From contig CAJTUC010000014.1 of NCBI GenBank assembly GCA_910579395.1, positions 23,460 to 87,459 on the forward strand: DNA of 64,000 bases, given 5' to 3'. Of the stretch, positions 25,116 to 33,730 are shown one piece after another. This stretch comes from an uncultured Lachnospiraceae bacterium. Its GTDB lineage: Bacteria > Bacillota > Clostridia > Lachnospirales > Lachnospiraceae. A model generated the notes under the pieces. That model was not told where the DNA came from, did no database searches, and saw only the letters and a program-made list of their open reading frames with translations. Made by a program: the position numbers and the translations under genes. Position 1 is the stretch's first letter. Each line of letters begins with the position of its first letter.

Positions 25116-25544
25116 ATGAAGACTTTTATGGCTAGTCCAGCTACAATCGACAGAAAATGGTATGTAGTTGATGCTGCGGATATGACACTTGGACGTTTGG
25201 CATCTGAGGTTGCTAAAGTATTAAGAGGTAAAAATAAACCGATTTTCACACCGCATATCGATACAGGCGATTATGTGATCGTCGTAAATGCGGAGAAGGT
25301 AAAAGTAACAGGTAAGAAACTGGAACAGAAGATTTACTATCGTCACTCCGGTTATGTAGGCGGTATGAAGGAAACTACTTTGAAAGAGATGTTACAGAAA
25401 CATCCTGAGAGAGTTGTTGAGTTCGCTGTAAAAGGTATGCTTCCCAAAGGACCTTTAGGAAGACAAATGTATACAAAACTTCATGTGTATGCAGGACCTG
25501 AGCATAAGCACGCAGCTCAGAAACCAGAAGTATTAACATTTTAA
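25116..25544 (+). CDS. rplM: 50S ribosomal protein L13
   Basis: L13 is an early-assembly 50S protein. The ATG at 25116 (MKTFMASPATIDRKWYVVDA) follows catggaggg. The 35-codon in-frame extension upstream is leader RNA and is rejected. The 142 residues contain LGRLASEVAKVLRGKNKP and GMLPKGPLGRQMYTKLHVY, both diagnostic. Confidence 0.97.
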   Translation: MKTFMASPATIDRKWYVVDAADMTLGRLASEVAKVLRGKNKPIFTPHIDTGDYVIVVNAEKVKVTGKKLEQKIYYRHSGYVGGMKETTLKEMLQKHPERVVEFAVKGMLPKGPLGRQMYTKLHVYAGPEHKHAAQKPEVLTF

Positions 25545-25572
25545 TTCAAGGGACTGAAAGGAGAAAATTAAA

Positions 25573-25983
25573 ATGGCTAAGTCAGCGAAAACAACAGCAG
25601 CAAAATATTATGGAACTGGCAGAAGAAAAAAATCGGTTGCCAGAGTATATTTAGTACCGGGTAAAGGTGAAATTACTATTAATAAAAGAGACATTGATGA
25701 TTATTTTGGATTAGAGACCCTGAAAGTTATCGTGCGCCAGCCTCTGGCAGCTACCGATACGGTAGATAAGTTCGATGCCATCATTACCGTAAAGGGCGGC
25801 GGATACACAGGTCAGGCCGGTGCTGTCAGACATGGTATCGCAAGAGCGCTTCTGCAGGCAGACCCGGATTACAGACCGACATTGAAGAAAGCCGGTTATT
25901 TAACGAGAGACCCTCGTATGAAGGAAAGAAAGAAATATGGTCTCAAAGCCGCAAGACGCGCACCGCAGTTCTCGAAGAGATAA
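25573..25983 (+). CDS. rpsI: 30S ribosomal protein S9
   Basis: S9 reaches the P site with its C-terminal tail. The 136 residues contain YYGTGRRKKSVARVYLVPG, GGGYTGQAGAVRHGIARALL and the conserved ending RRAPQFSKR. It forms a two-gene operon with rplM (28-bp gap, gaaaggag site). Confidence 0.98.
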   Translation: MAKSAKTTAAKYYGTGRRKKSVARVYLVPGKGEITINKRDIDDYFGLETLKVIVRQPLAATDTVDKFDAIITVKGGGYTGQAGAVRHGIARALLQADPDYRPTLKKAGYLTRDPRMKERKKYGLKAARRAPQFSKR

Positions 25984-26036
25984 TTCTGATAAATTTTCTC
26001 TTGAGACAGACAAACGAAATATCAATTATGGATTAC

Positions 26037-26068
26037 AATCCCCAGAACCTGCAGGCTTTGGGGATTTT
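26037..26068 (+). terminator. Terminator of rplM-rpsI
   Basis: AATCCCCA (26037-26044) pairs with TGGGGATT (26059-26066), closing an inner CCTGCAGG palindrome, and ends in TTTT. Confidence 0.8.
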
Positions 26069-26088
26069 GTCTGTTTTAAAGGGGAAAT

Positions 26089-26112
26089 ATTTTGACAAAA
26101 AGTTGTCAAAAT
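26089..26112. repeat. Perfect 10-bp inverted repeat
   Basis: ATTTTGACAA and TTGTCAAAAT are separated by four bases. It lies downstream of the rpsI terminator and 145 bp before the helicase relic. It contains no -10 partner, so an operator role is only a possibility. The rest of the 273-bp gap shows a GAGGGT/ACCCTC stem at about 26137-26180 and nothing else. Confidence 0.5.
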
Positions 26113-26256
26113 AGGCACAGAATTAAAAGAAATGGAGAGGGTATCGCTTAATCATCTAATTCGATATTTTGCGGCACCCTCAATAATTCGTTGATTTTTG
26201 CAGATAAGAAGAATAAAATTATTTTATTCAGGAAGAGGAAATGACAGGTGCAATCG

Positions 26257-26702
26257 ATGAACACAAAAGCATATATGGTTATTATCAAAGGTGAAATCAG
26301 GACATCGGAGGTACAATCGTGTCAGTATGACCATCTTACAAATAAATGGGATATTACATTCCGTAAAGGCAAAACCTATTCATATAGCTGTGAAAATATA
26401 GAATTTTGAAGAATCCGGCTTTGCTGGAGGAACATGAACGAAAGTATGCAATGAATCCCGCCACTCACATTGATTTTCTGATTTATAATAGAATCAGTAA
26501 AAAACCGGTACTCGCTATTGAGGTTGACGGATATGCTTTTCATAAAGAAGGGACGGACCAGCGCTCGCGTGATGCCCTGAAAGATCATATTTTGGAATTG
26601 TATGAAATTCCCCTGCTGCGGTTTGGGACGAATGGCAGCGGTGAAAAAGAAAAAATGATGGCGAAGCTGGATGAAATGATGGACGGAGGTAACTTATCAT
26701 GA
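26257..26702 (+). pseudogene. Relic of a large superfamily I helicase: N-terminal stub joined to DUF2726 nuclease-like tail
   Basis: The first 50 codons from ATG 26257 (MNTKAYMVIIKGEIRTSE to ENIEF) look like the N-terminal beta-strand domain of large Firmicutes AAA helicases of the DUF2726 type. They end at a TGA within GAATTTTGA. One frame over, the sequence continues LKNPALLEEHERKYAMNPATH, then DFLIYNR...VLAIEVDGYAFHKEGT, which is the DUF2726 (PD-(D/E)XK-like) C-terminal domain. A one-base loss in the T-run at 26404-26407 explains the frame change. The whole motor region, several hundred codons, is missing. The tail could still be made from TTG 26406. The ATGA at 26699 links it to the next gene. 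Confidence 0.7.
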
Positions 26703-27169
26703 AACTACTGATCAAACAACGCATATTCTCCTGGCGGGATTCCTACGATGTATACGATGAAAGCGGAGAGGCCAAATACACCGTCAAATCGGAACCATTC
26801 TCATTTGGGCACCAGCTTCATGTATATGACCGGAATCAGAAAGAAGTCGGCGTTATTCATCAGAAGTTGTTGGCCCTTTTGCCAGCCTTTGAAATAGAAA
26901 TCAACGGAAGGAGCAGAGGAACGATTCAAAAGCAGTTTACCCTTTTTAAGCCGCGGTATGAAATCGATTATAACGGCTGGCGTGTGGAAGGGGATGTTTT
27001 TGGCTGGGACTATGATGTTTACGACGGATACAGCGTCGTAGTACATATTTCCAAGGAATTGCTTCATTGGGGCGATACTTATGTGATTGATTTCGGGAAC
27101 CCGGAGGATGAATTGGACGGCCTGCTGTTGGTGCTTGCCATTGATGCGGCGAATTGTACCCAGAACTAG
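26699..27169 (+). CDS. LURP-one-related (LOR/DUF567) family protein
   Basis: A 156-residue all-beta protein of the tubby-like LOR fold. Characteristic pattern: MKLLIKQRIFSWRDSYDVYD, KSEPFSFGHQLHVYD, then HQKLLALLPAFEIEINGR and VEGDVFGWDYDVYD. Bacterial members have no firmly assigned function; lipid or membrane association is suggested for the fold. Its ATG overlaps the relic's stop (ATGA), so it may once have been translated with the helicase tail. Confidence 0.8.
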   Translation: MKLLIKQRIFSWRDSYDVYDESGEAKYTVKSEPFSFGHQLHVYDRNQKEVGVIHQKLLALLPAFEIEINGRSRGTIQKQFTLFKPRYEIDYNGWRVEGDVFGWDYDVYDGYSVVVHISKELLHWGDTYVIDFGNPEDELDGLLLVLAIDAANCTQN

Positions 27170-27197
27170 GGCAAGAAGACGGAAAAGGGAAAAGGAC

Positions 27198-28826
27198 ATG
27201 AAGGGAAAAGCTGTTAAAAGAAAAAGCGTTAACGGAAAAGGCAATGTGACCGTGAGATCAGCGGGGGCGCTGCTTCTTACAGTATTGTTTCTCACGGCCT
27301 GTGGTACAGAAGACCGGATTGATTCAGCAGACGGCCTGACGATGTCGGATACCGCCGAAGAAACCGACATATATGTCAGTAAAAGCGCGAATGAAGAAGC
27401 GCAAAATACCGAAGAAGCGGAATCTCCCGAACTTCCGGAAGCAGCTGAACCCTGGACGGACCTAACGCCGCGTCCGATTGATTTCCCGTTTCCCTATTTT
27501 ATGGAAGAATACACACTGTCGCTCGTACCGTTACGGGATGAACCCGGCCAATATGCGTTGCGGCTTTGCGACGAATATGGAACAATTGTACAGCAGTTCT
27601 CCTGTGGCGCGCTGACGGAGCCGGTAACATATCAATATGATGATCTATACTATGATTATTATGAGGACTTGGAAATCTTTTCAGAGGGCAGCTCTATAGG
27701 ACTTCTTTTTCCTTTTGATCCGAATGGCGATGGGTTTATAGAGGAGGCAATCGAAATTCCCCGTTATGAGGATGTTGACGGGCCGAATATCATGGTGCGT
27801 GAAGAGGATGAAGACTATGTGGACAAGACGATGTATCAGCTGAATATGGAACAAAAGCGGATGGAAGAAATCGGGCGGTGGCATTTGGAAAAGGATACCA
27901 GAATGTTGGAAATATGGAACAGTATCGAGCAGAGAACTGTTTTTGAGGGGCAGACGGAGCTGGATGAGAACTGGGAGCCCGTGAATATGAAATATTACGG
28001 TTATCTTTTCTGGAATGCCAGATATCTGCTCGGCTCCTTTTCGGAACAGGACACGATTCCCGTTTGGATATCCGAGCCGAGGGAAGAAATGGGCGGGCGG
28101 GAAGAAAGCGGTTTTGAGTATGTGCAGTATGCTGTCTGGGGAAATTCCGGGTATACGGCAGAATATGTGGACCGCCGGTCCCTGTTAGAAGAATATGGGT
28201 TCAGCGGCAAAGAGCCGGACTACGAGTCTTACGATGAAAGAGGAGACCTCAGGCTGGAGCTGTATGTGGACGAGACATCGGGAACCGCCTGCGGCTTTGC
28301 CCACGATTATTGTTATTCATATGATCTGGATAAACGGGAATATATTTACGGTTTTACGATTGATTCCATACTGGAGCGTGATTGGGAAGAACCGGACCCG
28401 TTCAATATGAAATCCGTCAATGGAACGGACGGAGCGAATCAGGTGGAAGCATATGAAGAAAGATTGGATTACAGAGAAGACGGACAGCCGGATTATTTTG
28501 AATCACAGGGCTATATTGAATGGCTGCGGGATAAGGACGAGGAATACAAAGATACGCTTTTACAGATCAGTTATATCTATCGTGATGACGGCACTTTATA
28601 CTATCGGGGATACCGGCATAACAGTTATGTATTCAGTACGACTTTCTGTAACCTGAACAGTTACTATGACGAACGCGGAAGAGTCAGCTTCGAGGATGGC
28701 TATATTACCCATGGCGCTTATTATTATTACTATTTTTATGAGGATGATGGAAAAAAACCAAAATACTGTCTGGCATTAGATGACAATCTGGAGTATCATA
28801 TTCCTGTAATGATACGTTTTCGGTAG
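27198..28826 (+). CDS. Predicted lipoprotein of unknown function
   Basis: A 542-residue protein. The start at 27198 (MKGKAVKRKSVNGKGNVTV) follows gggaaaaggac; the longer frame upstream overlaps the LOR gene and is rejected. A basic head and hydrophobic stretch lead to the lipobox LTAC (about residue 34), then a Glu/Ser-rich linker and an acidic, Tyr-rich body with repeated DY/EY dipeptides and RDDGTLYYRGYRH-type strands. No catalytic motif is recognised. The C-terminal half resembles extracellular repeat-type beta proteins, but I cannot name the family. Confidence 0.8.
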   Translation: MKGKAVKRKSVNGKGNVTVRSAGALLLTVLFLTACGTEDRIDSADGLTMSDTAEETDIYVSKSANEEAQNTEEAESPELPEAAEPWTDLTPRPIDFPFPYFMEEYTLSLVPLRDEPGQYALRLCDEYGTIVQQFSCGALTEPVTYQYDDLYYDYYEDLEIFSEGSSIGLLFPFDPNGDGFIEEAIEIPRYEDVDGPNIMVREEDEDYVDKTMYQLNMEQKRMEEIGRWHLEKDTRMLEIWNSIEQRTVFEGQTELDENWEPVNMKYYGYLFWNARYLLGSFSEQDTIPVWISEPREEMGGREESGFEYVQYAVWGNSGYTAEYVDRRSLLEEYGFSGKEPDYESYDERGDLRLELYVDETSGTACGFAHDYCYSYDLDKREYIYGFTIDSILERDWEEPDPFNMKSVNGTDGANQVEAYEERLDYREDGQPDYFESQGYIEWLRDKDEEYKDTLLQISYIYRDDGTLYYRGYRHNSYVFSTTFCNLNSYYDERGRVSFEDGYITHGAYYYYYFYEDDGKKPKYCLALDDNLEYHIPVMIRFR

Positions 28827-28877
28827 AATGAAAAATACAGAGTACGAGACGATAAGGAGATTAGGAGGAGACAAGTT

Positions 28878-29216
28878 ATGCAGATGGATATCAAAGAGGT
28901 AAAATTGGAAATCTATGTTCCGGAGGAATATGTTGCGAAGATCAGGGATGATCTGGCTGAGAGAGGTATCGGCAAGGTCGGTAATTACAGCCATGTTGTT
29001 GCTTATCAGGAGTCTAAAGGGTTCCGGAAACCTCTTGAGGGCAGCAAACCTTATCGGGGAGAAAAAGGAGAACTGTGCAGTGGAACGGAAGTAAAGATGG
29101 AAGTGCACTGTCCGATTGAAAAGGTAAAACAGGCTTTTCGGATTATCCAGACGATTCATCCGTATGAAGAGCCGGTCATCGATATTATACCGCTGTTGAA
29201 TGGGCAGCTGTTCTGA
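28878..29216 (+). CDS. Nif3/YqfO middle-domain (CutA-like) protein
   Basis: A 112-residue stand-alone domain resembling the CutA-like insert of Nif3/YqfO proteins. The hallmark is IHPYEEPVIDIIPL near the C-terminus, preceded by a KLEIYVPEEYVAKIRDDLAE strand-helix unit. A ttaggaggag site lies before the ATG. The function of stand-alone forms is unknown; trimeric assembly and metal or nucleotide sensing are inferences from the fold. Confidence 0.8.
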   Translation: MQMDIKEVKLEIYVPEEYVAKIRDDLAERGIGKVGNYSHVVAYQESKGFRKPLEGSKPYRGEKGELCSGTEVKMEVHCPIEKVKQAFRIIQTIHPYEEPVIDIIPLLNGQLF

Positions 29217-29254
29217 AAAGAGCAGAGACTACAATTGAACTTGATTTTGAGAGT

Positions 29255-29992
29255 ATGGACTTTATGGGGCAGAAAGAATACTTACATATTGAGAAAGAAT
29301 TCAAAGGAAGGGCCCGCGCCGATAAAGCGCCGGATAATCGTGTATCGGACAGTAAAACGCAGGCTGTAGCGCAGCTTTTATATGGAACCGGAAATCATGC
29401 CAAACTGGCGGCGATGCAGAGGCGCTTAGAGCCGTTATCCCTGAAAATAATCGGGTTAAAGGATATTGCACAAAAATTTCCCTCAATTCCGAAAGTACGG
29501 GAAGATGGTGTGACGCCGCTCGAAAATGCGGAGAAGAAAGCGCTTGCTTATTACAGGGCATTTCGGATGCCTGTATTTTCCTGCGATTCCGGCCTGTATT
29601 TCGAAGGGGTACCGGAAGAGGAACAGCCGGGCGTTCGTGTAAGGACAATGCGGGGGAAAGCGCTCACCGATGAAGAAATGCAGGAGCATTATGCGGGCAT
29701 GGCGAAGAAGTACGGCGATTTAAAGGCCGTATACAGAAACGCAGTCTGTCTTGTAATTGATGAGGCGCATATCCATAAAGCGATGGAAAAAAGTATGGAA
29801 AGCGAGCCTTTTCTGATCACATCCAGACCACATAAAGACGGCATTCGGGAAGAAGGGTTTCCTCTCGACTGCCTGTCCGTTCACATTGAGACGGGAGAGT
29901 ATTATTATGACCTGCCGGAAAGCAAACTGGACCAATTTGCCCTGGAAGACGGTTTTCTGGCATTTTTTGAACAACACATGGCCGAATTGTAA
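29255..29992 (+). CDS. HAM1/RdgB-like non-canonical purine NTP pyrophosphatase
   Basis: It probably hydrolyses dITP/XTP-type nucleotides to monophosphates. Family motifs: LLYGTGNHAKLAAM near residue 43, ENAEKKALAYYRAF, the acidic active-site stretch FSCDSGLYFEGVP and QPGVRVR. The about 40-residue N-terminal extension is unusual and the start is uncertain, since no good ribosome-binding site precedes 29255. The same frame is open back to the end of the preceding gene. At 245 residues it is longer than RdgB (about 200). Confidence 0.8.
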   Translation: MDFMGQKEYLHIEKEFKGRARADKAPDNRVSDSKTQAVAQLLYGTGNHAKLAAMQRRLEPLSLKIIGLKDIAQKFPSIPKVREDGVTPLENAEKKALAYYRAFRMPVFSCDSGLYFEGVPEEEQPGVRVRTMRGKALTDEEMQEHYAGMAKKYGDLKAVYRNAVCLVIDEAHIHKAMEKSMESEPFLITSRPHKDGIREEGFPLDCLSVHIETGEYYYDLPESKLDQFALEDGFLAFFEQHMAEL

Positions 29993-30006
29993 GATTCGGC
30001 CTTTTT
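29980..30006. terminator. Terminator between convergent HAM1-like and GH127 genes
   Basis: GGCCGAAT (29980-29987) pairs with ATTCGGCC (29994-30001), followed by TTTTT. The left arm lies inside the last codons of the HAM1-like gene. Confidence 0.85.
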
Positions 30007-30031
30007 ATGTGATAGAAAATGTCGTTATTTT

Positions 30032-31963
30032 TTATGTGGCATCCATCCAGACGCGCATCTGGTTTTCACCCCGGTTGCCCCAGGTATAATATGGAACGGC
30101 CACAGCTTTGCACGGTTTAGCGCCGGGCGCTTTGTCCGTATACAATTCATCGATTGCGTCCGTGCGGAAGGCATCGACCGTGATCGTTACCGTGCCGCCC
30201 AGAAGATTTTCCTGAAAAGCCGATACTTCAAGGCTGCCTTCTTTTTGTAGAGAAAGGGACAGCACATCCCCCTGATTGTCCACGCCCTCGAAGCAATACA
30301 CGAGCGGTCCGCGGCTGATGGCTGTCTTGCCGGTCAATTCCGGTATTTTGGGCGAGGCATATTGGAAGCGGGCTGTTTTATCGAGCGACAGCTTAACGGT
30401 ATCCCCATCCGAGACGGTAAGATAAAGATAACCTTTTTTCAGTGTGATATCCGCCGCATCGGGTGTTTTTTCGTTCAGTGTAAGCTGCCATGTTCTGCTC
30501 CATCCGGGAATGCGGACAGCAAGTCTGCCGCCCCTTTCGATGCGGTAGAGGATATCGAAATCATAAGGGTATTTCGTTTCGCAGGTGAATTTCATTCCGT
30601 TCTCAAGGCTGATTTCTCCGTCTGCGAACAGATGACAGAAAGCTGTGTCGGCGTTTTCTCCATAAGCATATTTCCCAAAAGAAGAAATTAGGCGGGCAGC
30701 GTTTGGCGGGCAGCAGGCGCAGGCATACCATTTCGGGCGTACAGGAAGATTGTGCCTGTGCGTCGGAGAAATACCGGATATGCCCGGAACGACTTCTAAC
30801 GGATTGACATAGAAGAAACGCCTGCCATCGAGCTGCATTCCGGCAAGCACCGTATTGTAAAAGGCGCGTTCACATATATCGCCATATTCTCCGTTTAATT
30901 CATTTTCAAGCATTCTGGAAGCAAAGAATATCAGTCCGATGGAAGCACAGGTTTCCGCATAAGCGGTGCCGCCCGGCAGATCGTAATCGACGCTGAAAGC
31001 TTCGCCGTGAACGGTAGAACCGATGCCGCCAGTCAGATACATACGGCGCCTGGTAATGCTTTCCCATAATCTGCGGCAGGCCTCGAACAATTCTTTGTCG
31101 TCTGTGGCTGCTGCAAAGTCTGCCATAGCGGTATAGAGATATACAGCGCGTACTGCATGGCCGACTGCGTCCTTTTGCTCCCGCACAGGAGCGGATGCCT
31201 GCAAATAGTCTGTCTCTGTAGGAGAGTTTCCCCATACGCTCCAATCACGCTTTTCCTTTTCTTTCTCATAAAAATGCGGGTCCACGCCGCGCGTATTGAT
31301 AAAATGTTCTGCCAGTTCCATGCAATGCTCATTGCCGGAGACACGGTACATTTTCAGGAGTGCCAGTTCCACTTCGGGATGTCCCGGACAGCCTTCATGT
31401 CTTTCGGTGATGAAATGCCGATAAATGTGCTCCATATTTTTCAGCATAATCTGTAAAAGCTTATCTTTTCCGGTTGCTTCATAATAAGCGCATGCCGCTT
31501 CCATCATATGGCCGGAGCAATACAGCTCATGGCCTTCCAGAAGATTCGTCCACCGTTTATCCCGGTCTTTGATCGTATAATAGGTATTCAGATAGCCGTC
31601 TTCATCCTGTGCGCCGGCGATAATGTCGATCAGCGAATCGACCGTGCTCTCCAGCTTAGCATCCGGAAAAATAGAGAGGGAATAGGAGGCCGCCTCAATC
31701 CATTTGGCGGCATCGCTGTCCTGAAAAACCATGCCGTAAAAGCCGTCGCCGCAGTCAGCAGCGCTGCCGCCGTTTTTGGAACGAAGGACCTTTCCGGCAT
31801 TGATGAAATTCTGAATTACATGACTTTTCTCCGTATCCGGCGCTTCATCGCAAAGAACGCTGTACTGATAGGGTATTACGACGTCTTTCACCAATCGCTG
31901 GTATGTCCCGATGAACCCGCCGGCCCGATAGGCTCTGATAGATGCCTGATGTTGTATTTTCAT
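30032..31963 (-). CDS. Glycoside hydrolase family 127, beta-L-arabinofuranosidase-type
   Basis: A cytoplasmic glycosidase; no signal peptide is seen. The start at 31963 (MKIQHQASIRAYRAGGFIG) has ggagattttt upstream, giving 643 residues, close to B. longum HypBA1 (658). GH127 hallmarks: QDEDGYLNTYYT, GHPEVELALLKMY, the AETC segment (Glu and Cys zinc ligands) and ACCPPNAARL carrying the Cys nucleophile and a further ligand. The substrate may be beta-L-arabinofuranosides or a related plant or mucin glycan. It stands at the edge of the fucose/tagatose island. Confidence 0.9.
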   Translation of the reverse strand: MKIQHQASIRAYRAGGFIGTYQRLVKDVVIPYQYSVLCDEAPDTEKSHVIQNFINAGKVLRSKNGGSAADCGDGFYGMVFQDSDAAKWIEAASYSLSIFPDAKLESTVDSLIDIIAGAQDEDGYLNTYYTIKDRDKRWTNLLEGHELYCSGHMMEAACAYYEATGKDKLLQIMLKNMEHIYRHFITERHEGCPGHPEVELALLKMYRVSGNEHCMELAEHFINTRGVDPHFYEKEKEKRDWSVWGNSPTETDYLQASAPVREQKDAVGHAVRAVYLYTAMADFAAATDDKELFEACRRLWESITRRRMYLTGGIGSTVHGEAFSVDYDLPGGTAYAETCASIGLIFFASRMLENELNGEYGDICERAFYNTVLAGMQLDGRRFFYVNPLEVVPGISGISPTHRHNLPVRPKWYACACCPPNAARLISSFGKYAYGENADTAFCHLFADGEISLENGMKFTCETKYPYDFDILYRIERGGRLAVRIPGWSRTWQLTLNEKTPDAADITLKKGYLYLTVSDGDTVKLSLDKTARFQYASPKIPELTGKTAISRGPLVYCFEGVDNQGDVLSLSLQKEGSLEVSAFQENLLGGTVTITVDAFRTDAIDELYTDKAPGAKPCKAVAVPYYTWGNRGENQMRVWMDAT

Positions 31964-32069
31964 AAAAATCTCCATTCTGCCGCCTTTGGCTGGCGGCACA
32001 AATAGCAATGAAAGTTCTACTTTCTTTCACACTATGTCTCCCTTCGCTGTCATGGCAGCTTACTCCGTT

Positions 32070-32702
32070 TTACTCTTCTGTCCCCCTGGAGACGAGCGGA
32101 TGCAGATAAGCATACTGCAATGCCTTGTTTTCGGAAGTGATCATCGTTGTTATAATGATATCCCCGTTTTCCCGATACCAGACGCCGCCGTAGTTGCCAA
32201 TGCCGCCGGCGTCGTATCCGCTTTCACCATTCTCTGCGGTGATGGATGCGCTGACGGTTTCGTAAAGAGATGCAATCTCGTCTGCATTTTCTGCGCTGTA
32301 TGTCCAGGCGACGCTCATCAGCTTATTTTCTTCGTTGAACATATATTTGACCGTGCCGGCAAGGCCCTCATAGTCCTTAGGATAAGTATAGCAGAGTCCG
32401 CCATACAGAGAATCATAAGTGGAATAGCCGCTGCCCTCTGCGGAGAGCATATCATCCACCGTACTGCTCCATTCCAGATCGGTAAAAGGGCAGTCGAGCG
32501 CCGGTTCCGTTTCTTTTGCTCCGCCGCAGGCCGTCAGGGTGCAGAACAGGAGCATAATAATAAGAAGGAATAAAGGTTGAAAGAATTGCATTCTTTCAAC
32601 CGCGAGTTTGTGCTGACGTTTGCAACGTCCGACACAAACATCGCAGGCTGAGAAAGGAGCATGGTTATAAAAATGGATTTTTTTTCTTGTCATAGCTGTC
32701 AT
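32070..32702 (-). CDS. Predicted small lipoprotein whose 5' end runs through a repeat
   Basis: A signal peptide with lipobox LTACGG is followed by about 150 residues rich in Asp/Glu/Tyr; no family recognised. Two starts are possible. An ATG at 32702 has a strong aaggaaagg site and would add 37 residues before the signal. An ATG at 32591 begins MQFFQPLFLLIIMLLFC, fits a normal signal peptide but has only a weak site. The 32591 ATG lies in the centre of a perfect 12-bp inverted repeat, part of repeat family B. The repeat has apparently been inserted over the original start. Confidence 0.7.
   Translation of the reverse strand: MTAMTRKKIHFYNHAPFSACDVCVGRCKRQHKLAVERMQFFQPLFLLIIMLLFCTLTACGGAKETEPALDCPFTDLEWSSTVDDMLSAEGSGYSTYDSLYGGLCYTYPKDYEGLAGTVKYMFNEENKLMSVAWTYSAENADEIASLYETVSASITAENGESGYDAGGIGNYGGVWYRENGDIIITTMITSENKALQYAYLHPLVSRGTEE
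32575..32656. repeat. Repeat family B, copy inside a lipoprotein 5' end
   Basis: GGTTGAAAGAAT (32575-32586) pairs with ATTCTTTCAACC (32590-32601). Then come GCGAGTTTGTGCT, an inner hairpin GACGTTTGCAACGTC, ACACAAAC and CGCAGGCTGAG. The units GC(A/G)AGTTTGTGCT and CGC(A/G)GGCT(A/G)AG recur in the copy at 40129-40212. Confidence 0.75.
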
Positions 32703-32735
32703 GAGAACCTTTCCTTTTCTTTTTTCTATCTTTTA

Positions 32736-33593
32736 TCAAAATTCCGCTTTTATAAATTGTTTCGGTGTGATTCCCTTGTATTTGTGAAATGTTTTGATAA
32801 AGTAACTTTCGTCATTAAAACCGCAGGAGATAGCGGCTTCCTTGATGGAAATATCCTTTGTGGACAGCATCTCGCAGGCACATTCGATCCGATAATAATT
32901 CAGATAGTCAATCGGCGTGCGTTCCGTCATGCTGCGGAAATAGCGGCAGAAATATTTGGGATTCATTCCAGCAATCTTGGCCAGACTGTCAAGACTGATG
33001 CTATTATAATAATTCTCGGCAATATAGGCAAGCACATTTTTAATGGAATTCAGGTGTCTTGCGGCTTTTGCATCCTTTACATTTTCTTCATATAGATGAT
33101 CTTCCAGAATCGTGCCGATGAGCTGATACAGGCAGCCCTGCGTCATAAATTCATAACCGGTCCGACGTCCGGACAAGGCGAGGCAGAGATTGTCCACGAT
33201 GGGCCAGATTGTCGGGCTGGCCTCGGAAAGAAGTGTGTGTATGGTGATCTTGTGGTCCATGATATCGTGGATATGTTTGGAGCATGCGTGGTTATCCTGC
33301 ATCAGAATCTGAAGGTCAAAAACAATACAGTCGTAGGTGCAGGTCTGGTCCTGCGGGTTGCCGCCGTGCAGCGTGCCGTCCGTAATGAAAATAACGTCGC
33401 CTTCGTGACAGGTGCGGATATCATTGTTCAGGGTCATATGAAAATTACCGGAGAGAATGCGGATGATCTCATAGTGACGGTGCCAGTGATAGGGCATGTA
33501 ATAGCGCGGGCTGTGGGGCGTCTGGTGATAAAAAGCGATAGGGAAATTGAAGGTGCCCTGCTGCCTTTGCTCTTTATAATCAAGATATTTCAT
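32736..33593 (-). CDS. AraC-family transcriptional regulator with cupin sensor domain
   Basis: A 285-residue regulator divergent from fucI. The N-terminal cupin-like part (PYHWHRHYEIIRILSG, then HEGDVIFITDGTLHGG) would bind a sugar. The C-terminal pair of helix-turn-helices is intact (SLDSLAKIAGMNPKYFCRYF and SIKEAAISCGFNDESYFIKTF, ending YKGITPKQF). The divergent position makes it the likely activator of fucI. A 16-bp motif in the shared gap recurs before the gatY operon. Confidence 0.93.
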   Translation of the reverse strand: MKYLDYKEQRQQGTFNFPIAFYHQTPHSPRYYMPYHWHRHYEIIRILSGNFHMTLNNDIRTCHEGDVIFITDGTLHGGNPQDQTCTYDCIVFDLQILMQDNHACSKHIHDIMDHKITIHTLLSEASPTIWPIVDNLCLALSGRRTGYEFMTQGCLYQLIGTILEDHLYEENVKDAKAARHLNSIKNVLAYIAENYYNSISLDSLAKIAGMNPKYFCRYFRSMTERTPIDYLNYYRIECACEMLSTKDISIKEAAISCGFNDESYFIKTFHKYKGITPKQFIKAEF

Positions 33594-33626
33594 TGTCCGG
33601 CGTACTTCCTTTCTGAATACAAACAG

Positions 33627-33642
33627 GTGAATATTGTTGTAT
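33627..33642. promoter_or_regulatory. Candidate AraC-regulator site in the fucI promoter
   Basis: GTGAATATTGTTGTAT. The identical 16 bases occur at 42802-42817 before the gatY operon. It lies 41 bp upstream of a TATAAT (33684-33689) that has no good -35, as expected for an activator-dependent promoter. Assignment to the neighbouring AraC protein is an inference. Confidence 0.6.
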
Positions 33643-33730
33643 TTTTTTATATTATATCACTTTTCTTTTTTTACGCCAGTCCTTATAATAAAAAATAGTA
33701 ATCATTATGTCTAAGGAGGTTGAATGTTAA

